Shown here: positions 56,427 to 64,000 of the stretch, piece after piece
Layout: every line of letters begins with the position of its first letter
How positions within the stretch are numbered: the first letter of the stretch is position 1
NCBI RefSeq assembly: GCF_002741985.1
Contig: NZ_APHW01000013.1
Location: 1-64,000 of the forward strand
DNA: 64,000 nucleotides
Reading direction: 5' to 3'
Origin: Vibrio rotiferianus CAIM 577 = LMG 21460
GTDB lineage: Bacteria; Pseudomonadota; Gammaproteobacteria; Enterobacterales; Vibrionaceae
Made by a program: the position numbers and the translations under genes
Notes under the pieces: model-generated
Told to the model about the DNA's origin: nothing
Database searches by the model: none
Seen by the model: only the letters and a program-made list of their open reading frames with translations

Positions 56427-57093
56427 GATATAGACCGGCAGGTAAGGTTGAAGTTGACGGCAACTTTATTAATGAATGAGGAGGTAAGAATTGCTGCCCA
56501 ATTTCGTTTTGCAGCAGATCATTTGCCTCAGAATTTAACTCACCAAAACGAACGAGTGATGAAAATGTGTATCGAGAGCCTCTATTTTGAAGTGTAATGG
56601 CACCGAGTTCATCAATATGGGCGTATACATTGGGCCTTAATGTTTGGTCGAACACGTGAACTAGCGCGTTATAATGTATATTTAAGTCAACGTCGGTTGT
56701 TACGTTATTGCTACGTTGAGCTTTTTCATTGTCTTTTACTTTAGCTTCACTAAATCGAATGAAATAACTCTCTGAATGATTAATAGGCTTATTCTTTAAC
56801 CATTGTACTCGAAATGTTTGTTTTTTCCCCGGCATTAACATTGCTGCTGGTGGAAAAACTAAAATGTCTTCGTGATTGATATTATGAGTCGAGTATTTCC
56901 CATCTTCATTGAATACAATCTTTTTAACGGTCACTTCAATAGGTAATTTGATATTTGAGTTATTGGTGACAATCAACTGAGTATTGTTACTCTTGCTTGT
57001 ATTCAGCTCTAAAACCGTAGGTGAAATAATAATGGCTAACGATGGGTAGCTCACGACTAATAGGAGAACGCCAAGTAGACTCATTATTCTCAT
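56410..57093 (-). CDS. Periplasmic fimbrial chaperone 2
   Basis: The 227-residue protein has a signal peptide (MRIMSLLGVLLLVVSYPSLA) and a PapD-like immunoglobulin fold: ISPTVLELN, FPPAAMLMPGKKQTFRVQW and SYFIRFSEAKV. It should cap pilin subunits in the periplasm before delivery to the usher. It starts two bases after the stop of the first chaperone gene and overlaps the usher gene. A second chaperone in one operon suggests that each serves a different subunit set. Confidence 0.82.
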   Translation of the reverse strand: MRIMSLLGVLLLVVSYPSLAIIISPTVLELNTSKSNNTQLIVTNNSNIKLPIEVTVKKIVFNEDGKYSTHNINHEDILVFPPAAMLMPGKKQTFRVQWLKNKPINHSESYFIRFSEAKVKDNEKAQRSNNVTTDVDLNIHYNALVHVFDQTLRPNVYAHIDELGAITLQNRGSRYTFSSLVRFGELNSEANDLLQNEIGQQFLPPHSLIKLPSTSTLPAGLYHGKEQ

Positions 57094-57095
57094 TG

Positions 57096-57800
57096 TTATT
57101 CGTCCTGATCGATCTCGATTGATACCTTAGATGCATCAAATCCATCCAGCGGCTGCATGTCAAAATAGCGTGTCGAATGTGGTAACACTAATGTCCCCGC
57201 TATCAGCTTACTAATGTCGATGCCCTTGAGGTATTTAGAATGGTTTCCATCAGTTACTCGCCAGTTAGTTTTCGTTAATCTGCCATAACTGTCTCCAGTA
57301 TTTTCGACTTCAACGATCCACTTGTTTTTCCCCTCTTGCACACTCTTAATATCAAGAGCTGGTGCTGTATTCTTTGGTCTCACATTGACAAGTGTATTGA
57401 ACTGGAGCAGTAAACCAAGTTGACCGTTGTTGCCATCACCTCGTTTAACCTCTACTTGCTTAACGGCAATGCGATACGATTTTGATTGAGTGATCGATGG
57501 GTCGCCTAAGTATCGGATCATCACAGACTGGGAACGGCCAGGTTCAATAATGGCGGTTACGGGTATGACAAGTAACTCGTCATCCGCTGCTCGGATGGTT
57601 TCTTTTCCGTGCTCATCCATTGTCATAGAAAAAGGATAGAGCTCAACGGTGAGGGGCGCTCGGGAGGTGTTGTCTATACGCATGGACATCTGTGCTCGTT
57701 TGCCGAGAGGTTCCATTTCTGCAACCATAGGCTCGACTTTATAAGCGTGTGCATAAGAACAAACTAAAGATAGTACTACTAAATTTATCCAACGAGACAT
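57096..57800 (-). CDS. Periplasmic fimbrial chaperone 1
   Basis: From ATG 57800 (GGAG six bases in front) the protein is 234 residues with signal peptide MSRWINLVVLSLVCSYAHA. It has a PapD-like fold: MRIDNTSRAPLTVELYPF, VIPVTAIIEPGRSQSVMIRY and YRIAVKQVEV. It escorts fimbrial subunits to the usher. A longer frame from 57866 would place residues from the intergenic hairpin ahead of the signal peptide and is rejected. It lies 86 bases after the main pilin gene, separated by a hairpin and a G8 run. Confidence 0.85.
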   Translation of the reverse strand: MSRWINLVVLSLVCSYAHAYKVEPMVAEMEPLGKRAQMSMRIDNTSRAPLTVELYPFSMTMDEHGKETIRAADDELLVIPVTAIIEPGRSQSVMIRYLGDPSITQSKSYRIAVKQVEVKRGDGNNGQLGLLLQFNTLVNVRPKNTAPALDIKSVQEGKNKWIVEVENTGDSYGRLTKTNWRVTDGNHSKYLKGIDISKLIAGTLVLPHSTRYFDMQPLDGFDASKVSIEIDQDE

Positions 57801-57840
57801 GTTGAGCTCCATCAAGTTCATCGGTGTTGCTGTTGTTATA

Positions 57841-57864
57841 GGGAGGCCCGTGCCTAAGCCTCCC
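57841..57864 (-). terminator. Intercistronic hairpin between pilin and chaperone genes
   Basis: GGGAGGC at 57841-57847 pairs perfectly with GCCTCCC at 57858-57864 over a 10-base loop. No T-run follows on the minus strand, so it probably limits read-through or protects the 3' end of the pilin mRNA, giving more pilin than chaperone. Confidence 0.65.
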
Positions 57865-57867
57865 ATT

Positions 57868-57875
57868 GGGGGGGG
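57868..57875. repeat. G8 homopolymer in the fimbrial operon spacer
   Basis: Eight G lie between the pilin stop (57887) and the hairpin, in the transcribed spacer. Confidence 0.92.
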
Positions 57876-57886
57876 AAGAATATCGA

Positions 57887-58381
57887 TTAGTTTGATGTGA
57901 TATTCACAGTTAACGTATCAGAGTAGCCGCCAGCCCAAGCCGCGGTTTCAGTCGTTGCTACCGTTAAGGTCGCGCCTACACCGCCTGCCAACGTTGATGA
58001 ACCTGGGTAGGCTACATCTACCGATACATCATTAAGACCAGGACCACCAGGTGCATTCAAAACCAGAGGAGACAAACCGGTAGGAGTAAACGTAGCTGTG
58101 TATTCCAGCGCAAAGTCCTCATTATCATCAGATTCCAAACCACCTTCTGAGCTGGTTAGAGAAACAGTTGCACCATCAACATCATTACATTGCATACCCA
58201 GGTTGAGTGATACAGTTTGAATATTCGTTACATCGCCGAAATCAAGAAGTTGAGTAGCAAGCCCTGTAACTTCACAAACAGGTGAAACATAACCAACTAA
58301 TTGAACATCGCCCGGTGCAGCATTGACCTGAGTACCAAATAAAGCAGTAATTGCTGCTGCGCAAATCGTTAGTTTTTTCAT
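57887..58381 (-). CDS. Major fimbrial subunit (pilin)
   Basis: The 164-residue protein has a signal peptide (MKKLTICAAAITALFGTQVNA) and a beta-sandwich pilin domain with the cysteine pair VCEVTG and MQCND. The C-terminal strand GGYSDTLTVNI is typical of spore-coat-U (SCPU)/Csu-type pilins. Few charged residues, no membrane segment. The hairpin behind it suggests higher expression than the assembly genes, so it is probably the main shaft subunit. It follows a second pilin-like gene by 85 bases. Confidence 0.8.
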   Translation of the reverse strand: MKKLTICAAAITALFGTQVNAAPGDVQLVGYVSPVCEVTGLATQLLDFGDVTNIQTVSLNLGMQCNDVDGATVSLTSSEGGLESDDNEDFALEYTATFTPTGLSPLVLNAPGGPGLNDVSVDVAYPGSSTLAGGVGATLTVATTETAAWAGGYSDTLTVNITSN

Positions 58382-58466
58382 AAGAAGATTCCTTTAACTC
58401 AAGAGATAACATTCATGTTTAGCTCAAATCCTGCCGAGCTAGCTTTTCTGCGAAATTGCAGATTTC

Positions 58467-58961
58467 CTACTTCGTGACGTTATTTATTGATGGGTAGATA
58501 TCAATTTCAATGACGTCTTTATAATAGCCTGCGTATAGCAAGCCATGCTCAAGCGTTACTCCTAGTTTCCCAATAGTGGAAAGAGGAATAGCGCCAAAAC
58601 TGTCAATTTGTACTGGTGTGGTAATATCCTCACTGTTTAACTCTGTAGCGATATTTATTGAGCTAACATCCAAATTGATGGAATAATGAGTGAGGTTTAC
58701 AAGTTCATTATCTTCGTGTTTAAGACCGCCGTATTTTGAACTAATAGTAAGCACTATTGGTTGGTTGCAATATATGTCAAAAGGTAGTGTTCTTGATATT
58801 TCATCAGAAAAGTCCATAGTGTCATTAGAACCAAAATTTACTTCACATTGATCACCGATATAGCCAGATATATTCATCGATAAGCTGTCAGCTTGGACAT
58901 GTCCCAACATCCAAAACTGGGAAATCGTCAAATAAATCAAATTCGCTTTGAGTCGGCACAT
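58467..58961 (-). CDS. Second pilin-like subunit, first gene of the fimbrial operon
   Basis: From ATG 58961 (AAAGGACG in front) the protein is 164 residues with a signal peptide ending near HVQADS. It shares the pilin plan: a cysteine pair (DQCEVNF, YCNQP), GGLKHEDNELV like GGLESDDNEDF of the next pilin, and the final strand GYYKDVIEIDIYPS. It is likely a minor subunit or adaptor. A longer frame to 59054 precedes the strong ribosome binding site and is rejected. Confidence 0.75.
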   Translation of the reverse strand: MCRLKANLIYLTISQFWMLGHVQADSLSMNISGYIGDQCEVNFGSNDTMDFSDEISRTLPFDIYCNQPIVLTISSKYGGLKHEDNELVNLTHYSINLDVSSINIATELNSEDITTPVQIDSFGAIPLSTIGKLGVTLEHGLLYAGYYKDVIEIDIYPSINNVTK

Positions 58962-59270
58962 CTGACGTCCTTTGTGAATTAATACGTTTGAACTAACAAA
59001 ACTATAAGTCTCCCTATGAATAATGAAGTAGTAAACAAGTTGGAAGCGATACATAAAAGTTGTAGATATAGTTGTAGTTTTGTATTTTTCTGGTGAATCA
59101 ACTCAAGGTTGAGAGCAGGGGTAAGCAACTGATGCAGAGGCCGTTGCCATGGAAAATGGCCATTTTCATAGGTGGGGTAGAGCCTTTACATGCTGATTTA
59201 TAAAAATGGACTTGCAGAACACACTGATTGGCGGTATTGATGGGTAATTCTCAATAACTCAATCAATGAT
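58962..59270. other. Promoter region of the fimbrial operon and LysE-type gene
   Basis: Divergent AT-rich region without a convincing ORF. It should contain promoters for the fimbrial operon (minus) and the exporter (plus). I cannot pick the -10 and -35 boxes with confidence. Confidence 0.5.
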
Positions 59271-59906
59271 ATGGATATTTTAAATTTTGAGGCCTTTTTG
59301 GTTGCTATTACCATTTTGACCTTAACGCCTGGTTTGGATACTGCTTTGGTGATCCGTAATACCAGTCGCTCTGGACTAAAAGATGGTTGCACGACCAGTT
59401 TAGGGATTTGTTTTGGGCTGTTTGTGCACGCTTTTTTCTCAGCGGTTGGTATCTCTGCCATTCTTGCGCAATCTGCAGAGCTTTTCCAAACCGTTAAAAT
59501 GATTGGTGCGGCGTACTTGATATGGCTGGGTCTAAGTAGTTTAAGAGCATTGATGAAGGCCAATGGTGGTATTGCAGTCTCAGAGCAAGTTCATCAGGCC
59601 TACAGTGGGAAACGATCTTTTCGAGAAGGTTTTCTTTCTAACGTATTGAATCCGAAAACTGCCGTATTTTATCTTGCGTTCTTGCCGCAGTTTGTGAACC
59701 CAGAAGGTTCGCCGTTGTTACAGTCGATGACGATGGCGATGATTCATTTTATGATTGCGATGGTTTGGCAGTGTGGTTTGGCCGGAGCACTTAATTCGGC
59801 GAAAAGCTTGCTGAAAAATGCGCGCTTTATGAAGTGGATGGAAGGGGCAACGGGTGCGGTATTAGTTGTTCTTGGTGTTAAGTTACTAGTAGAAAAGCCA
59901 GTCTAA
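59271..59906 (+). CDS. LysE/RhtB-family amino-acid exporter
   Basis: The 211-residue membrane protein has about six helices and the family motif TPGLDTALVIRNTSRSGLK (about residues 19-37), followed by GAAYLIWLG and SNVLNPKTAVFYLAFLPQF. Such proteins export amino acids such as homoserine, threonine or lysine. No strong ribosome binding site is visible. It is coupled to the next gene by a TAATG overlap. Confidence 0.92.
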   Translation: MDILNFEAFLVAITILTLTPGLDTALVIRNTSRSGLKDGCTTSLGICFGLFVHAFFSAVGISAILAQSAELFQTVKMIGAAYLIWLGLSSLRALMKANGGIAVSEQVHQAYSGKRSFREGFLSNVLNPKTAVFYLAFLPQFVNPEGSPLLQSMTMAMIHFMIAMVWQCGLAGALNSAKSLLKNARFMKWMEGATGAVLVVLGVKLLVEKPV

Positions 59907-60472
59907 TGCGTTTACTTATTCAATTGATATTAATTCTCCTCCTTTTTCTGGCTGCGATGGTTGGCGCTGTCGCTTGGAAAGCCGTACCGCAGCTTCAATT
60001 TGAACAGAGAGACATGGACTGGCAGTGGCATTGGTCATACTTCCATCCGTTTTCAAATGGTATCCAACAAGCTAGAACACAAGACACAAAGCAGCTTTTA
60101 CTAAGGCGCGTCTATCTAGAAGAGTCATTGGCTATTTATGTTATGACGACACTGGATAATAAGTTTGAAATTGATGTGGTCAAAGAGGAGAGCTGTAAGC
60201 CTGACTCTAGTATTTGGGCCATGGTATCGATTAACAACGAACCCGCATCCCATGTTCCTATGGTGTGTGACAGTAGCGGAGAAACCTACTTTCATCGTCA
60301 TGTCAGACCTAAGCTTGTGTCGCTTGAGTTTGGTGTAGAAAAAGCAGTTATCAATGAAGACTTTAAGCAGTGGCCTATTGATGACATTAAAGTCGATCAG
60401 TTTAAACAACAGCACTCTTCATTTTTTGAAAAGCAAGGGGAAGAGGTCGAACACCAATGGTTGAGAGATTAG
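59906..60472 (+). CDS. Membrane-anchored protein of unknown function
   Basis: The 188-residue protein has one N-terminal helix (about residues 3-25, LLIQLILILLLFLAAMVG) and a soluble, Trp- and His-rich outside domain (DWQWHWSYFHPF) with two cysteines (ESCKPDSS, MVCDSSG) that could pair in the periplasm. It overlaps the exporter stop by one base. I do not recognise the family. Confidence 0.7.
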   Translation: MRLLIQLILILLLFLAAMVGAVAWKAVPQLQFEQRDMDWQWHWSYFHPFSNGIQQARTQDTKQLLLRRVYLEESLAIYVMTTLDNKFEIDVVKEESCKPDSSIWAMVSINNEPASHVPMVCDSSGETYFHRHVRPKLVSLEFGVEKAVINEDFKQWPIDDIKVDQFKQQHSSFFEKQGEEVEHQWLRD

Positions 60473-60474
60473 CA

Positions 60475-60506
60475 AAATAAAAAAGCCCGCTGAAATCAGC
60501 GGGCTT
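60475..60506 (-). terminator. Terminator of the AGCS symporter gene
   Basis: AAGCCCGCTGA (60483-60493) pairs perfectly with TCAGCGGGCTT (60496-60506); on the minus strand it is followed by TTTTATTTTG. Confidence 0.9.
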
Positions 60507-60523
60507 AAAGTTTCTAACTCGGT

Positions 60524-61900
60524 TTATGCTTTCACTGCATCAAAATCATCAGATTGAGAAGAGGATTTGAAGAACAGCTTTGTCTCTTCCAACACGACAT
60601 GTCGTAGAGCAATCAAACCGATCAGGTTAGGGATTGCCATCAAACCATTCACAATATCAGCCAGCAGCCAAATCATGTCTAAGTGAAGGAAAGCTCCTGA
60701 AGCTACCAAACCAACAAAAATCAGTTTGTATGGCAGCACTGCTTTAGTACCGAACAGGAATACCACACAACGCTCACCGTAGTAGTTCCAACCAAGAATG
60801 GTGGTAAACGCGAAGAACATCAGGCCGATAGACACCAGCATTGGACCAAATGTCTCTGCGTTCAAGCCTACAGCAAATGCGTGCGTTGTCATCGCTGCAC
60901 CAGAGAAGTCACTTTGCCAAGCGCCTGTAAGGATCAAAGCTAGACCTGTCATAGTACAAATGATGATGGTATCGAAGAAGGTACCAGTCATTGAAATCAG
61001 ACCTTGTTTAACACAAGAATCGGTTTTCGCTGCCGCAGCTGCCATCGGTGCACTACCCAAACCAGATTCGTTTGAGAATACACCGCGAGCGATACCTGAC
61101 TGGATGGCTAGCATAATGCTTGCACCCAAGAAACCACCTGTCGCTGCGGTTGAAGTGAAGGCAGACACCAACACCAACTCAACGGCGTTTAGCAATTGGT
61201 CAGCGTTCATGATGATCACGCTCAAACAAGCCAGTACGTAAAATACTGCCATTGCTGGAACCACTTTACCTGCAACACTCGCGATGGATTTAATACCACC
61301 CAAAGTGACAAACGCAACCAATAGAGTCAGGATGAAAGCAGCAAGTTCACGGTTTACACCGAGAGAAATTTCGCTGGCATCAAGAATCGCGTTCACTTGA
61401 GGGAAGGTACCGATACCAAAACACGCTACACCCAGTGCAAATACCGCAAACATGATCGCAAGCGCTTTCGAGCCAACACCATATTGTAGGTAGTACATAG
61501 GGCCACCAATCATTTGGCCTTTGTCGTCAACGCGACGGTATTTCACCGCAAGAAGACACTCCGCGTATTTGGTTGCCATTCCGAATAGAGCGGCAAGCCA
61601 CATCCAGAATAGGGCACCAGGGCCACCAAGTTTGATTGCGGTAGCAACACCAACGATGTTACCTGTACCAATTGTTGCAGACAGCGCAGTACACAGCGCA
61701 GCAAAGCTAGAAACGTCACCCTGTTTATCAGATGACTTATCTTTACGAAATACCATCGCTAACGCAGTTGGTAGGTGCTTAAACTGGATCAAGCCTAGGC
61801 TAAAAGTGAAGTAAACACCGGTTCCCACAAGCAAAAGTAGCAGTGGTGGACCCCAGACAAAGTTATCAATGGTTTGAAGTAAAGATTGTAGGTCGTTCAT
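60524..61900 (-). CDS. AGCS-family sodium:glycine/alanine symporter
   Basis: The 458-residue protein has about eleven helices and the AGCS signatures ALSATIGTGNIVGVATAI (about 70-87), MIGGPMYYLQYG and FSNESGLGSAPMAAAAAKT. It takes up small neutral amino acids with sodium. A tandem glycine riboswitch in the leader, as in front of V. cholerae VC1422, shows that glycine is likely a main substrate or at least the controlling signal. ATTAAGGGGAAATC precedes the ATG. Confidence 0.95.
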   Translation of the reverse strand: MNDLQSLLQTIDNFVWGPPLLLLLVGTGVYFTFSLGLIQFKHLPTALAMVFRKDKSSDKQGDVSSFAALCTALSATIGTGNIVGVATAIKLGGPGALFWMWLAALFGMATKYAECLLAVKYRRVDDKGQMIGGPMYYLQYGVGSKALAIMFAVFALGVACFGIGTFPQVNAILDASEISLGVNRELAAFILTLLVAFVTLGGIKSIASVAGKVVPAMAVFYVLACLSVIIMNADQLLNAVELVLVSAFTSTAATGGFLGASIMLAIQSGIARGVFSNESGLGSAPMAAAAAKTDSCVKQGLISMTGTFFDTIIICTMTGLALILTGAWQSDFSGAAMTTHAFAVGLNAETFGPMLVSIGLMFFAFTTILGWNYYGERCVVFLFGTKAVLPYKLIFVGLVASGAFLHLDMIWLLADIVNGLMAIPNLIGLIALRHVVLEETKLFFKSSSQSDDFDAVKA

Positions 61901-62648
61901 GATTTCCCCTTAATAAAACAACTAATAAGGAGAAGAGGGAAAGGACGAGATCAAAGATCTCTAATAGAGCCAAGCTATTTAAATTAGGCGGGAACGCCAA
62001 ATAGTTAGGTTGTTACTTTCCACTCCTCTGTCCTTTTGCCTGAGAGTTTCACCCTACACAAATGTGTAGGACTTGCTCCTTCGGCGACCGATTTAACGGT
62101 TCTCTCCAGAGGTTCCTCCAACTACAGTCCCCGCTACCTAAGTAGCACCTGAAATAGTTAATTCTTCGGCGAGTTACCCTAACTAAATGTTAAAATTTAG
62201 TTAATAACCACTCTCCTGCAGTCTTCATCGGAACATTTACTCAATCAAATGAGTAAAGGTTAGTTAATGATGCTGGTCACCATTAACGTGTGAACTCTAT
62301 CATGTTTTGTTACCATTTCAACACCAAATGAAGATTTATTTTCAATACATTATGCGGATGTTGTGGCTTTGATTTCATAGGTTTGTCGATTAATTAAACA
62401 AATCACGTGCAATTGGGTTTATTCTTGGTGTGTATGGAAGGTCGGGGAAGGATTCTAGGGCGCGATGGGATTTCGATTGGCTGATGATATGTTGTTCACA
62501 TTAGAACATTAATTTGATCAAAACGGGAGCAATCGCTTTAAATTCTACGCTATGTTGACCGTATGCTCCGTAGAAATAGGTTACAATGAGTTTTTGCGAG
62601 ACTGTCTATGGAGTCAGATAGGTTCTCAGAGTTGGACAAGGAGGCAGT
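61901..62648. other. Long leader of the symporter and divergent promoter region
   Basis: About 120 bases separate the second aptamer from the symporter ATG. Upstream of the riboswitch (62233-62648) there is no gene apart from the start of the small ORF at 62649; TTGAAA (62323 region, minus) with a downstream GATAGA could be the riboswitch promoter. Confidence 0.5.
62020..62232 (-). promoter_or_regulatory. Tandem glycine riboswitch
   Basis: On the minus strand the first aptamer has GCAGGAGAGTGG, CTCGCCGAAG and a P1 partner near 62120. The second has CTCTGGAGAGAACC, GGTCGCCGAAGGAGCAAG and CTCTCAGGCAAAAGGACAG. Both CGCCGAAG cores are intact, so this is the classic two-aptamer arrangement. In known Vibrio cases glycine turns on expression of the downstream gene, here the AGCS symporter. 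Confidence 0.93.
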
Positions 62649-62807
62649 ATGACCAGATTGTTAGCCATTGCAGTATTGGTGGCGTTAGCGTTTGTGTTAT
62701 TTCGTTATCGTACCAATGAAAAAGTCCAAAAAGCGACCGTCATTACCTTGATTGGCGCATTCTTAATTTATACCGCATCAATCATGATTGCGGAACTCAC
62801 TCGCTAG
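62649..62807 (+). CDS. Small two-helix membrane protein, 52 residues
   Basis: AAGGAGG five bases before ATG 62649 is an ideal ribosome binding site. The 52 residues contain two hydrophobic segments (about 3-18, RLLAIAVLVALAFVLF, and 30-48, TVITLIGAFLIYTAS) linked by a charged loop RYRTNEKVQK. It is followed after 31 bases by the coiled-coil gene, probably in one operon. Function unknown. Confidence 0.75.
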   Translation: MTRLLAIAVLVALAFVLFRYRTNEKVQKATVITLIGAFLIYTASIMIAELTR

Positions 62808-62838
62808 CAAATCAGTAGATCCCTTGGAGTAAGATACG

Positions 62839-63573
62839 GTGACTTCTCAGAACAATATTGAAGATCAAGACGAAGTAGTTGTCATTGAGGAGCGCGATAA
62901 GCGTACTCATATTTATATTGCGATTGCGGCAGTGTTGGGTTTGGCATTTGGTGGTTTAGCTGGCTCAGCAATGACAGCGAGCAAGTGGGAGTCCACGTAT
63001 CAAGTGTTGGAAGAAAAGTACCAAGCACTGACACAAGACAAAACTGACTTGGTCTCTCAAGTAAAAACACGTGAAGCGAGCCTAGATCAAGAAGTTGATG
63101 CAAAAGTAGCGACACTGTTGGCAGAGAAAGAAGAAGCTCATAAAGCCGAATTAAAAGCACTTCAAGAACAGTTAACCGAAGTCGAAAAAGTGAATCTTGC
63201 ACTTGAATCACAAGTGAAAGAGCAGAAAAACAAATTAAGCAGCACCAAGAATGAAAACGACAAGTTGAATCGCCAAGCCGATATGCAAGCGACGATGTTC
63301 GAGCGTTCTCGAGAGGTGTTCCGCAAAGAATTACAAATATCGCAAGAGCTTGAGTCTCTTGAGAAAGAGCGCGAAGCACTATTGCCTAAAATTGAGAAGC
63401 TAAAGAAAGAGTGTGATGTTTTCTTAGAAGGCAAATCTTGGGATGTGAAATCTGACGCCTGTGATAAGCACGATGAAGCAAACTCTCGTTTAAGCCAAGT
63501 TGACCAGCTTATTGAAGTCAATAAAATGGACTTAAAGCAGATTAAAGATATTACTGAAGACATGGGTTTATAG
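62839..63573 (+). CDS. Membrane-anchored long coiled-coil protein, function unknown
   Basis: The 244-residue protein starts at GTG (TTGGAG in front). A short acidic N terminus precedes one helix (about 24-46, HIYIAIAAVLGLAFGGLAG). The rest, about residues 50-240, is almost wholly charged with heptad patterns (LQEQLTEVEKVNLALESQV), i.e. a long coiled coil. Two cysteines (KKECDVF, SDACDKH) interrupt it. It may be a periplasmic spacer or scaffold; no catalytic motif is visible. Confidence 0.8.
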   Translation: MTSQNNIEDQDEVVVIEERDKRTHIYIAIAAVLGLAFGGLAGSAMTASKWESTYQVLEEKYQALTQDKTDLVSQVKTREASLDQEVDAKVATLLAEKEEAHKAELKALQEQLTEVEKVNLALESQVKEQKNKLSSTKNENDKLNRQADMQATMFERSREVFRKELQISQELESLEKEREALLPKIEKLKKECDVFLEGKSWDVKSDACDKHDEANSRLSQVDQLIEVNKMDLKQIKDITEDMGL

Positions 63574-63604
63574 CACCATCGCTTCGGTAGTGACCACCTA
63601 TTAA

Positions 63605-63630
63605 AAAGGAGCTCACTGAGCTCCTTTGTT
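63605..63630 (+). terminator. Terminator after the coiled-coil gene
   Basis: AAAGGAGCTC (63605-63614) pairs with GAGCTCCTTT (63618-63627). Confidence 0.9.
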
Positions 63631-63736
63631 GTATCTAATACCGTCTTAGTAAATAACCACTAATCAAAAATGTTAGCCTTGTTTTCAGACGTTTTTTCTG
63701 CGCTAACTCCAGCTACTTACTGTGATTGGGATAATT

Positions 63737-63991
63737 TTACGCTTTCCCTATTTTCATAAGCGTTAACCCTATCAGCCATTCAATAGTCTTATAACATGGT
63801 TGGCTGAGCTTATAAGCGACTAAGCTCTCTACCTGAGAGGTTAGCTCATAAACGTAAGGTTGATGATGTCTGCCTATCGTCATTTGGAAAGCGAGGCGCC
63901 ATATCGCCAAGAACTGACCGTCTTCGAGAGCTTTCTGCCAACTCGCTATAAACACAGTCTCATTCTTTGAGAGATCTAACTTTTCAACCAT
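63737..63991 (-). CDS. Small ORF at right edge, possibly the C-terminal part of a larger gene
   Basis: The frame gives 84 residues from ATG 63991 and stays open to the window end, so the gene may begin outside. The protein is soluble with EDGQFLAIWRLAFQMTIGRH and CYKTIEWLIGLTLMKIG; no family recognised. No clear ribosome binding site in front of 63991. Confidence 0.5.
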   Translation of the reverse strand: MVEKLDLSKNETVFIASWQKALEDGQFLAIWRLAFQMTIGRHHQPYVYELTSQVESLVAYKLSQPCYKTIEWLIGLTLMKIGKA

Positions 63992-64000
63992 CAGCTTGAG

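Noticed and set aside
57801-57866. Extended start of chaperone 1
   Set aside because: It would put residues encoded by the hairpin before a complete signal peptide; GGAG fits the start at 57800.
58962-59054. Extended start of the second pilin
   Set aside because: The strong AAAGGA site directly precedes 58961 and the extension disrupts the signal peptide layout.

Overview
The window looks like a piece of a Vibrio genome, most likely the Harveyi clade and possibly the second chromosome. The evidence is moderate GC with AT-rich accessory patches, a tandem glycine riboswitch in front of an AGCS symporter (an arrangement known from V. cholerae), a ToxR/VtrA-type membrane regulator pair, a VpsT-like regulator, and a GlyGly-CTERM exoprotease. 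Species and replicon are inferences. I see no rRNA, tRNA, CRISPR array or prophage.

Layout. 1-790: the 5' part of an IS4-type insertion sequence running off the left edge. 792-6255 (minus): a three-gene chaperone operon, DUF2760-like coiled-coil membrane protein, Hsp70, and a long Hsp70. 6541-8695: a CHASE-GGDEF diguanylate cyclase and a DEDDh exonuclease. 8753-11568 (minus): an M12-type secreted metalloprotease followed by a small lipoprotein. 11827-14711 (minus): a TerB-like protein, a PhoD-type phosphatase and a small acidic protein. 14976-16280: a MipA/OmpV-like porin. 16803-21956: a complete dmsABC operon with chaperone and NapF-type ferredoxin, preceded by a near-perfect FNR box. 22012-26809: azoR (minus) and hrpA. 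27023-30350: two paralogous outer-membrane barrels, deoD and a TsgA-like transporter. 30419-31531 (minus): a CRP/FNR-family regulator and an unknown protein. 31683-35393 (minus): a StcE/TagA-like M66 metalloprotease. 35948-37054 (minus): a PepT-like peptidase.

37396-46451 is an accessory block. It holds a 56-residue membrane ORF, an amidohydrolase gene and an MFS gene each broken at a run of eight G, an intact paralogous MFS gene, and an overlapping ToxR/VtrA-like plus VtrC-like pair divergent from an outer-membrane protein gene. The amidohydrolase is flanked by inverted copies of one repeat family. 46716-50530 encodes a two-gene RND efflux system. 50583-52055 (minus) is an M32 carboxypeptidase.

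52304-58961 (minus) is a chaperone-usher fimbrial operon with two pilin-like subunits, two chaperones, an usher and a tip-like subunit, followed by a VpsT/CsgD-like regulator. 59271-60472 holds a LysE-family exporter and an unknown membrane-anchored protein. 60524-62232 (minus) is the riboswitch-controlled symporter. 62649-63573 has a 52-residue membrane protein and a coiled-coil membrane protein, and the right edge holds an unidentified small ORF.

The most unusual signal is that the window contains five G/C homopolymers, all exactly eight long, with none of six or seven seen. In both coding cases six would restore the reading frame. This points either to a systematic homopolymer error or to slippage-prone tracts. 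The most interesting biological candidates are the ToxR/VtrA-like pair set among transporters, the dual-Hsp70/DUF2760 operon, and the two-chaperone fimbrial operon with its VpsT-like gene.
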